In this document: in pieces, positions 17,269-25,700 of the stretch | Layout of the letters: every line of letters starts with the position of its first letter | Numbering within the stretch: the first letter of the stretch is position 1 | Assembly (NCBI RefSeq): GCF_030817495.1 | Contig: NZ_JAUSZK010000001.1 | Location: 6,427,376 to 6,491,375 of the forward strand | Length of the DNA stretch: 64,000 bases | Reading direction: 5' to 3' | Origin: Streptomyces sp. V3I7 | GTDB lineage: Bacteria > Actinomycetota > Actinomycetes > Streptomycetales > Streptomycetaceae | Made by a program: the position numbers and the translations under genes | Notes under the pieces: model-generated | Told to the model about the DNA's origin: nothing | What the model saw: only the letters and a program-made list of their open reading frames with translations | The model's database searches: none

Positions 17269-17522
17269 CAGCGTCCAGTGAGCCGCAAGGTCTGCGGGGC
17301 GAGTTGGCACAGCCGCCGGGGTGCAGCCGCCGGTGTCGCACGGCTTCCCGCCGCAGGCGCCGCGTGTTCCGCGGCGGTCGGGGGCGGGTCGGCTCTGCCA
17401 CACGACCTACAGGGCGAGCAGAGTGGCCGGCTTTGAGCTGGCGCGGACGGAGGGGACCAAACCCCCGGCCCAGGTGATGACCCCGTCCGCTCCCGTCCGT
17501 CCGGCGTTCTCCGTCGTCATCC

Positions 17523-18407
17523 TCAACTGACTTCCGGTGATGCGGCGCACGAGAAGTCGTACGCCGCCCAGTCGGTGAGCGTGCGATAGCCGAGGCGCTG
17601 GTAGAGGGCGTTGCTGGTGGGGTTGGACAGGTCCGCGAACAGGACGACGTCCCTCGCGCCCGCGGCCAGCGCCGCCCGGCTGACCTCCGCCGCCACGGCG
17701 CCCGCGTAGCCACGCCCGCGCAGGTGAGCGGGGGTGTAGACGATGTCCACCTGGATCTGGCCGCCGATCAGCGGGTTCATACCCGCGATGGAGACGGGCA
17801 CTCCGTCCGGGGTCTCCCAGAGCGTGTAGCGCTTGTCGGCGTAGCGGGTGCCGACCCACGTGTCGGCGTCGATGGTTACGTCCTCCTCGACGGCCTTGGC
17901 GAACTCGCCGCACCAGAACATGACTTGTTCAAGGTCCTGCTCGCCCAGGACACGGCCGCGGCCAGCCGGCATCGGGTCCGGCGGGGTGAGGGTGCCGAGG
18001 CGATATAGACGCAGCCGCGTGTCGCGGGGTTCCGGCGTCACGCCGGTGTGCCGCTGCCAGGCTTCGGCGAAGGCGGTGGCCGAGTCGTGGTCCGCGCTGA
18101 CGGAGGGAACGGGGTGCCCGAGGGCGGCCAGGCGGGCGGCGAGGGAGTCGGCCTGCTCGGGCGTGAGCGGGGAGAGGCCGACACCACGGCGCGGGAGGCG
18201 GTAGAAGGTGGCGTGGACCTCGCCTGCCCGCTCCAGCACGCCGAAGAGGGGGGCTTCGGTGCCGAACGCCCCCGCCTCACGCACCCGCACTCTCTCGGCC
18301 CAGGTCAGCTGCATGACGTGCGGCCCGGGCCGCGAGCGCAGGAAGTCGCCGGCCCGGGCGAGAAAGTCGTCGACGTCTTCGGTGAGGTGCCAGTCATCTG
18401 ATCGCAT
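17523..18407 (-). CDS. GNAT family N-acetyltransferase
   Basis: A 294-residue protein with the GNAT fold in its C-terminal half: VDIVYTPAHLRGRGYAGAVAAE (acetyl-CoA loop Q/RxxGxG/A), then LFADLSNPTSNALYQRLGY. The N-terminal half (residues 1-130) is a helical region found in the longer actinobacterial members. The substrate is unknown. It is a single gene reading away from the decayed segment and is not overlapped with the protease operon. Confidence 0.88.
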   Translation of the reverse strand: MRSDDWHLTEDVDDFLARAGDFLRSRPGPHVMQLTWAERVRVREAGAFGTEAPLFGVLERAGEVHATFYRLPRRGVGLSPLTPEQADSLAARLAALGHPVPSVSADHDSATAFAEAWQRHTGVTPEPRDTRLRLYRLGTLTPPDPMPAGRGRVLGEQDLEQVMFWCGEFAKAVEEDVTIDADTWVGTRYADKRYTLWETPDGVPVSIAGMNPLIGGQIQVDIVYTPAHLRGRGYAGAVAAEVSRAALAAGARDVVLFADLSNPTSNALYQRLGYRTLTDWAAYDFSCAASPEVS

Positions 18408-18849
18408 GCTTCATGCTTCCCTGTGCTGGAAAGTGCCCAACGGTTTTCCGCCAGGGGGAGGAGACAGACGGAGCAGGGATGGGCCTCAGAACAGGTCGGA
18501 CTCGGTGCAACCGCGGGATTCGCCGAGGCAGAAGGCAGGAGCTTGCCGATCGACGCGGTTGAGCGCGCCAGGCCACCGGCCGAACGTCGCGACCGGGAGG
18601 GTGGCCGAGAAAGGAAGGAGCGCGCCGTGCAAGGAAGTTGGTCGAAACACATAGGCTGGAACTGATCCTGGCCCTTGACCGGCTGCCCCTGCCAACTCGA
18701 CCGCCCCGAAGACGGCGCAACCTCCCTCACTCTCACCGCCGTACGGTCATTCTTCTCGGGCTGCGCCCAGGTCAGCGGCAACGGCAGCCTGCCCCACTTT
18801 CTCCACCGGGTGATCGGAATGCCTCGGAAGGCAGGACGCGGGTGTTGAG
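18408..18849. other. Intergenic 440 bases without a recognisable gene
   Basis: Several short frames are open but none carries a family signature or ribosome site. It lies between the GNAT start and the TauD remnant and is probably degraded sequence. Confidence 0.4.
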
Positions 18850-19578
18850 GACTTGACCAAGGGTGGGACCGGCACCCCGTGATGGTGCTCTTCTTTCGCG
18901 GCCAGCGCCTCAGCAGCGGGCGGCAGCGTGAATTCTCCCGTGTCTGGGGTGAGTTGGAGACGAACCCCTCCTGGAGCCTGGTGGCGGGATGGGTGGTGGG
19001 GTTCGGTAGGAGGGTCGTGTCGGTGTCCGGTTTCGAGATTGTGTGGCATGTGGTTGTTGCTTTCCGTGAGCGGCGGCCCGGGATGGGTGTCGTGCTTCGG
19101 CTGGGTGTGGTTCCGTCGTTCGGCGGGGATACTCTGTGGGCTGACATGGCCGCTGCCTGCGACAACCTGCCGGACGGGGTGAGAGCGCGCGTCGACGGGG
19201 TTGTGGTGGAGCACGTTTTCGTGCCTGGCTTCCGGTGCTTGTTCGGGGTGCGGCGGCTTGCCCGTCGGCAGGACGTGTTCCCCGCTGGTGGCTCATCCTG
19301 TCGTACGGCGGTATCCGGAGACCGGACGGCGGGTGTTGTTTGTGGACACGTCGTTCACTACTTGGATCCTCGGGTTCGAACGGGCCGGGAGTGACCGGTG
19401 GTTGTGCCTGTTGTTCCAGCGGGCGTATGTGCCGGAGTTCGAGGTGCGGTTTTGCTGGCAGGCCGGGGACATCGCGTTCTGGGACAACCGGGCCACGCAG
19501 GCCTACGTGGTGGCCGACTACGGTGACGCGCGCGGGGTCGTCGAGCGTGTCGCGATCGCGGGGGGCCGGCCGTACTGA
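18850..19578 (+). pseudogene. TauD/TfdA-family dioxygenase pseudogene
   Basis: The plus strand carries a recognisable but broken Fe(II)/2-oxoglutarate dioxygenase. VLFFRGQRL, then FRERRPGM and GGDTLWADMAAACDNLPDGVR, run in one frame to about 19215. Then HPVVRRYPETGRRVLFVD, RAYVPEFEVRF, AGDIAFWDNRATQAYVVADY continue in another frame to TGA 19576-19578. A frameshift therefore lies near 19215-19285. The HxD metal motif is ruined (WHVVV instead of WHxDV) and no start is evident. It is dead. Confidence 0.75.
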
Positions 19579-20062
19579 TCCGCCCCCTGGCCCGTTAGGT
19601 CGGCCGGCGTTGTCGACGAGGACGAGATGCCAGGCTGCTGCCGTATGTGCCGCGACGTGTTTTGGATGCCAGCGTCCTGTGTGCGGTCAACGCGTTCACG
19701 GTGACGTCGGCCGGTGACGCAGGGGCTCGGGGGCGTGCCCCGTATTCCGCCGGGCCTGCGCATTCGCCTGCTGGTCAGGCCACCGGTGCGATTGGGCGTC
19801 CTGCCCACTGCGGTGCCGGTTCCACCAGGGGGGTGAACCGGTCACGGACGTCACCAGGGAACTCCGTTGCCCGGCCGGCCTGTCGGTCGACGCACCCTTC
19901 CCTCTGGCGTTCGAGGAGCGGGGGCGGGGTCGGATCTCCGTGCCTTTCGCACCGTGGGGGCGAGTCGCTTGTTCGTGGGTTCGGGTTCGTCGTAACCGGT
20001 CGCGATGACAAGGCGGAGCCGCTCCTGGGTCCGGCAGGGGACCCGGGCCCCCTGCCGGACCT
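19579..20062. other. Intergenic 480 bases without a recognisable gene
   Basis: Open frames exist on both strands, but none shows motifs or ribosome sites. It separates the TauD pseudogene from the TetR gene and looks like remnant DNA. Confidence 0.4.
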
Positions 20063-20743
20063 CTACGGGGTCACCAGGAGCGCGGACCTGATGTGTGCCT
20101 CCAGTGCCGCGTGCATGGCATCCGCGCCATCGGCGCCGGTGGCGCCTGACGCCAGCACCTGTGTGGCCAGGCCGTCGATCAGGGCGGTCGGCGTCAGCGC
20201 CGCCGCCTCGGGATCGATCGTCGCGCGGAACACACCCTCTGCGACGCCTCTTTTGATGACGTCGGCGACGGTCTCGCGCCACTGCCGGTAGTACTCGGTG
20301 TGCAGCCGGCCCACCGCGGTGGAGCGTGCGGCCTCGGCCCACACCTCGAGCCGGACCGCCCACTGGCGGCGCTGCTGCTCGGTGCGCGGTGTCTGCAGGG
20401 CGATGAGCTGACGCAGCTCCGCGGCCGCGTCGTCCGCCTCGGCGAGCCGGGCGGCGCGGTGCGCGGTGTCCTCGTCCATGCACCAGCGCACCGCCGCCTC
20501 CAGGAGGTCGGCGCGGCCGGGGAAGTGGTGGTGGATCGCGGCGGTGCTGGTGGCGCAGGCGCGCGCGATGTCCGCGACCGGCACCGGGTGGAAACCGTGC
20601 TCGGCGACAAGCCGGACCGTCTCGCGGACGATCTGCAGCGGCCGCCTGCCCTCGACCGGCGCGGCGGGGGTCGCCCGCCGGGCGCCCAGCGCCCGCGGCG
20701 CGCGTACCGCGCTGCAGGCGTGTGTGATTCCCGAGGTGGTCAT
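20063..20743 (-). CDS. TetR/AcrR family transcriptional regulator
   Basis: A protein of about 226 residues. The N-terminal helix-turn-helix is clear (VPVADIARACATSTAAIHHHF, then PGRADLLEAAV). The C-terminal ligand domain resembles the BetI-type group (RQWAVRLEVWAEAARS, then LIDGLATQVLA). The start is ATG 20743 (MTTSGITHACS); the frame extends to 20821 without support. No divergent target gene is intact next to it; an orphan MerR-type promoter lies 120 bases upstream. Confidence 0.9.
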   Translation of the reverse strand: MTTSGITHACSAVRAPRALGARRATPAAPVEGRRPLQIVRETVRLVAEHGFHPVPVADIARACATSTAAIHHHFPGRADLLEAAVRWCMDEDTAHRAARLAEADDAAAELRQLIALQTPRTEQQRRQWAVRLEVWAEAARSTAVGRLHTEYYRQWRETVADVIKRGVAEGVFRATIDPEAAALTPTALIDGLATQVLASGATGADGADAMHAALEAHIRSALLVTP

Positions 20744-20864
20744 GACGGTGTGAGTTCCCGGCTTTGTGCTGTGTCTGAGGGGGTGTTGAGCTGGGGAGTC
20801 GGGGCAGATCTGGATTCTCATGAGGTGTTGGTGTGCTGATCTGACCAGCTTGAACTGCGGAGTG

Positions 20865-20890
20865 TTGACCTCTGGTTAGAGGTGCATGAG
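20865..20890 (+). promoter_or_regulatory. MerR-family-type promoter/operator without an intact gene
   Basis: TTGACC (20865-20870) is followed by the dyad ACCTCT-ggtt-AGAGGT (20868-20883), the geometry recognised by MerR/SoxR-type regulators. An ATG at 20886 opens only three codons (ATG AGT CTG TGA), so the original gene is lost. The surrounding gap 20744-21335 shows no other gene. Confidence 0.45.
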
Positions 20891-21335
20891 TCTGTGACCT
20901 GCTGATACGTGGTAGATCTGGAATGTCGCGGATACCTCGGGAACTCCTGTGAATGTGGCGGCGTTTGCGCAGGTCAGGGAGCTGATGGAGTGCAGGGGTG
21001 GTTTGCTACTTCGTGGGCGGCCGTCCTGAGAGGCGGCAGGCGTCTCGCACTGTCGGGGCGTTTTCGATCATGGCTCGCGACCGGGCCGTGAGTCCCCGTC
21101 CGGTCAGTGGTGCGGTCCCGAAGAGCGCTGAGCACGGCCCCGGTGGTGGCAGAGCTCATCCTCGTGCCGCCGCACGATCCGGTGGACCCCACAGGACCAA
21201 CCGGCCCCCCGTCCGTGACTCGTGGACGGGGCCCTTCGCGTGCGCGGCGGGGCTCATGGCCGGTTGGAAAAGCGGCGGTGGCGGGACGTCCAGCCCGGCA
21301 GAATCGGGTGATCGACACGTCCCTTTGGGGGAGCT

Positions 21336-22154
21336 ATGCAGGAACTTCGCTTCGACGACGACATCCGGTTCACCGCAACGGTCAGCAGCGATCAGACGTG
21401 GCTGAAGCGTGCGCTGGGAGCCCACGAGCTGAGCGTCCAACTCGCCCTTGGAGTGTCGCCCTTCACCGAGGCTGGGAAGATCCTCGCCCTGGAGACGGAC
21501 CTGTTCGGCTTCGACACGACAGGGCAGCGCCACCGGCTCGCCCGGACCACGGCGAACCTGGCGTACACTCCGAAGATCACCGTCCACCGTGTGAACCTGT
21601 CCTTCCCGCTGACGTCACTGCAGGTCCATGCGATCGAGGAAGGCCGCACCGGCGACGTACGGTTTGAGATCGACCTCAACGCGACGCTGCCGCAGGCGCC
21701 CGGCTACCCGGGGAGCGCCCAGGACACGGCGCACATCACCATCGCCAAGAGCCGGTGGGAACAGCAGCTCGCGCAGCTGGGGCCGTCCGCGGCGTTCGAG
21801 ATGGCCGTGCCGTATCCGCTCGGCGACCCGGAGAGGGACGAGGTCGGCCGGACCCTGCGAGAAGCGCAGCGTCTGCTGACCATGGGTGAGATCCCCGCGT
21901 CCATCCTGCAGATCAGGCGGGCACTTGAGTGGGTCCGGGAGAACGCGGGATGGGACAACCCCGGCAGGAAGGTCCCCAGCCAGTGCAGCCAGACCGAGCG
22001 GTGGTGGCGGATCCTGGACGCCCTGTACGGCCAGACGTGCGGCGCTCTGCACAATGACGCGGTCACCAGGGACTTCGCATACGACCGGGCCGAGGCCGAG
22101 ACGCTCTTGGCGATGACCGCCGCACTACTGCGGAACGTACGCACCGCTGCGTGA
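21336..22154 (+). CDS. Hypothetical protein, possibly with HEPN-like C-terminal helices
   Basis: A 272-residue protein of no family I recognise. The ATG follows a good ribosome site (GGGGGAGCT). Residues 1-150 are predicted mostly beta; residues 165-272 are helical (AQRLLTMGEIPASILQIRRALEWV, then CGALHNDAVTRDFAYDRAEAETLLAMTAALL). The latter has the look of a HEPN-type bundle, although this is a guess from pattern. It lies at the edge of the defence-gene cluster. No signal peptide or membrane segment. Confidence 0.7.
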   Translation: MQELRFDDDIRFTATVSSDQTWLKRALGAHELSVQLALGVSPFTEAGKILALETDLFGFDTTGQRHRLARTTANLAYTPKITVHRVNLSFPLTSLQVHAIEEGRTGDVRFEIDLNATLPQAPGYPGSAQDTAHITIAKSRWEQQLAQLGPSAAFEMAVPYPLGDPERDEVGRTLREAQRLLTMGEIPASILQIRRALEWVRENAGWDNPGRKVPSQCSQTERWWRILDALYGQTCGALHNDAVTRDFAYDRAEAETLLAMTAALLRNVRTAA

Positions 22155-22321
22155 TGTGAAGGCGTCATTCCCGGCGGTGGAGCCCGTTGTCGTGATGCCG
22201 GCACGTTACGCTCGCCGTCTGGCGCGACGGGCCGCACGGCGGCGCCACGCTTCTGGGCCCGAACGGCGTCAGCCGCCGCATCCACGCCCGTATCGGTGGT
22301 CGTCTGGGGGCGCTGGATCAC

Positions 22322-22687
22322 TCACCCGGCGCCGGACGCCCAGCGCTCAAGCTCTGGGAAGGCGGTCTCCCACGCGTCGCGGACGTGCCTGCTGATCATG
22401 GTCCTCATCGTGGGCCATAGCGCGAGCAGGAGATCGCGGTTCAGGAAGCAGGTGATGTCCTCGCGCTGCCCTTCGGCGAGCACGGAGCGGTAGAGGCTCA
22501 TGCGCTGGCGGGGCCGGTCGAGGTCGTAGGTGCGCAGCCCTGACCAGGCGATGTGGAGCGGCAGATCGACGAGGCCGTGCTCTGGTCCGGCGAGGGCCTC
22601 CAACGTGTCGGGAAGGCGTCCCGCATACCGCTCGTACAGCACCGCGGCGACGGGCGGCCTGGCACCAGGGCGCGGCTGCTGAACCAT
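22322..22687 (-). CDS. Conserved actinobacterial hypothetical protein
   Basis: A 121-residue protein seen in many Streptomyces genomes without a known role. The conserved core is YERYAGRLPDTLEALAGP, then LPLHIAWSGLRTYDLDRPRQRMSLYRSVLAEG and FLNRDLLLALWPTMR. It starts at ATG 22687, with the stop of the NACHT gene 78 bases upstream on the same strand, so it probably ends that transcript. I cannot assign a function. Confidence 0.75.
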   Translation of the reverse strand: MVQQPRPGARPPVAAVLYERYAGRLPDTLEALAGPEHGLVDLPLHIAWSGLRTYDLDRPRQRMSLYRSVLAEGQREDITCFLNRDLLLALWPTMRTMISRHVRDAWETAFPELERWASGAG

Positions 22688-22764
22688 GGTCCCAGTATTC
22701 CGCGTGGGCCAGCAGAGAAGTGAGTCAGGACCGTCGGGAGCTGCTGCTGGGGCCGCATGACGTG

Positions 22765-25700
22765 TCATCGCCCTGTTCCTGACTGCAGCATGCGCAGCAG
22801 GAGAGCGGGGACGGAGATGTCTGTGGCGGTGACGAAGTCGTGCACGGCATCGGGCAGCTGAAGGCCTTGCCGGTGGAGCCGCTGGCGCAGGTTGTCCGCG
22901 ACGTCCGGGGACAGGGTGGTGGCCGCGCTCCGGAGAGAGGCGAGCTGCGCGGCCTGGGCATCGGAGGTGTCCGCACTGGTGATGGCGGCGTCGGCCTGAG
23001 CGCGAGCTTCGGGATCACGTTCCAGGCGGCGGATGACGGCCTGGGCGAACGGCGGGTCGACGTCCTTGGTGAAGTGACTGCAGATCCATGCGCTGTCGTG
23101 GGCTACCTGGTCCACGAAGCCGGCAGTCTCGACGGCTGCGTAGGCCAGCGGGTAATACACCGACACGTCCACCTCGACGTGTCCGTGCAGGTCGCGCTCG
23201 CGTTGGAGGGCCTCCCAGGCGCCGGCGACGGCTGTGTCGTCGGGGAACCCGGCGGCCAGGGCGAGGAACGCACCCGAGGCGGGGAGCGGGTAACCGCCGC
23301 GTCCTGGGCCCAGTTCGGTGTGCAGTGCGCGTTGCACGCTCGCCGGGTCGAGGCCGAGGACCAGGGGGTCGGCCAGGAGCAGGGGTGCGACGTCCCGGCT
23401 TCCGGTGTCGCTCGGCCGGAGGTTGTCGATCAGGGTTCGCAGCAGGTGCGGCTCGCCGCGGTGAGTGTGGGCGTACCAGGCGAGCACGGTGTCGTGGGTG
23501 AGGAGGTCGGGTTGCTGGTCGACGGCCGCGGTGAGTTCTTGCGCGAGCTGGGGGTGGCGGTCGGCGACCAGCGCAAGATACTCCCAGGCCGTGTCCGTGG
23601 CGGGGGAGAGCATGTCGCCGGTGAGGCGTGTGAGGAGGGTGTCGCCGAAGTGGGCGCATAGAGCGGGCCAGTGGTCGGCGATCTCGCCGAGCACGAGCAG
23701 GTCGAGGTCGGTGCTGATGAATTCACCCAGGGGCAGCCGGATGGGGCGGCCGTCGTGTTCGACGAGGTCGTCCAGCAGGCCGAGTTGGCCGGTCAGCAGG
23801 ATGCCCACCCATGCGGCACGCCGCCGTGCCCAGTTGTTGTGGCCGAGGCCTGAGGCGGTGTCGCGGAGTACGGACTGGGCCTGCTGCCATTCCAGTTCGG
23901 GAAGCGCGCCGCGGTCGTGGTCGCGCAGCAGGTGGGTGTGGAACACGGCGGAGGCGGCGGGGCGGATGAGGTCGTGGGGCTCGTTTGGCCACTGAGCGGT
24001 CAGCTGCCGGATGAGGCTGCTGTCGCCGGGATGGTCGCGTAGCAGGGTGCACAGGTGCAGGCGGGCGGCGGTGGGCAGGACCGGGTGGGCGGCTCGCACC
24101 CGGTCGAGGACGGGCTCGAGGGCGGAGGGCTCGCTGCCGTAGCCGGCCAGAAGCGATCCAAGTGGGGCCTGCGGTCTGCGCAGCATGCTGGCCGCGCGGT
24201 CGCGGGCCGAAGCGGTTGCGGGCAGGGCGGCGATGACCGCGGCTTCGGCAGTGAACTCGTATTCGTTGGCGGGTTCTTGCACCGCCTCCAGGCACACTCG
24301 GGCGATCTGCTCGGCCACCGGCCCCGAGGTCAGGGACTGGTGCTGGCAGCTCTCCAGCAGCGCATGGATGACGATTTCCTTGCGGAAGCGGCTGTCTTGT
24401 GCCGGTGCTGGTATGGCAAGGAGGGCGAGCAGCCGCTCCCGGGCCTGCTCGGCGCCCAGGACTCGCACGGCCGCGTTGGCCACCCGTGATGCCCGGCCTG
24501 CCTCGCCGTTCAGCACCGCGCACAGCGCCTGCTGCACCTCGGCGTCGTGGGCCCAGTGCTCGGCCAGGGCATCGGCGGCCCAGTGCGGGACCTCGCTGTC
24601 GTGCAACTCCTTCAGCAGCACGGACCGCAGCACCGGGCCCTGGTCCAGGGCAACGAGGGAGGGGAGCTCGAAGTCGAGGAAGGCCCGTGGATCCTGTTGC
24701 AGGAGTTCCTCGGCCGCGGCGGCCACGACCGTATGGCCAGGGTAGGCGCGGGCCAGCGCCCCGATGCCAAGGAACCGGATCTGGTGCGGGTCGTTCACCA
24801 GCGTGGTGCAGATGTAGTCGATGACGGTCGCATCCTGGGACCAGGCCAGCAGCAGCACACTCCAGGCCACAGCTCGGTCGCCCTGTTCGGGGCGCTGGCC
24901 GGACACGATGGACAGGCAGGTGTCGCGCACCTGTTCGGCCTCGCCGGGAGCTTCACGCAGGGCGGCCGCGATCGTGTCGGCGAGCACAGGCTTCCACACG
25001 TCGTCGGTGAAATCCTCGGTGTCGAGTCGGCTGACCAGCCAGGCGCGCTCTTCGGCCGTCACGGCCTTCGGCTGCGGGCCGCCGGCCTTGCGGCCGGTGG
25101 TGTGCTGCCCAGGCAGTACGCCCAGGACGGCGGCCAGGGCCGTCAGCCGCAGCCCCAGCACCTGCTGCTGCCGGGCAGCTGCAGCCGCGGCCGTGACCCG
25201 GTCATCATCGGGCCAGCCCAGCAGCAGACCGTGCAGGGTCACGGCTGCGTGATCGGCACTGGCTGCGTGGCGCAGCGCCGTCAGCATCGCCTCAACTACG
25301 TGCTCCTGCCCGTCCCCCGTCCCGTAGCGGGCGGCGAGCGCGCGGGCGGCCGCCCAGGCCACGTGCACGTCCTCTGACCTCAACGCGGCCACCAGCAGTG
25401 GCCAGACGGGCTTGGCCAGCTGCCGGTCGTCGGCCACCTGCCCGAGCCGGTAAAACACCTGCCACGGCAGCGGCTGACCGGCCGCAACCCAGCGTGACAG
25501 GTACGGCACCAGATCACCGCTCACTGATGGATCGTCCAGCCCGGCCACACACGCCGACAGCAGCCGCTGTCGGTGCCCGACGAGGGGGTGGCTGTCGACC
25601 GCTTCCAGGATCGTGGCGGCGTGACGCCGAGCCTGGGGGAGAGGCAGCCGGATCCCGCCGAACACGACCTGTGCCACCAGCTCGCGCACTGCCAGTGCTT

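Noticed and set aside
18408..18849. Possible small genes in the gap before the TauD remnant
   Set aside because: No frame shows a ribosome site or conserved motif.
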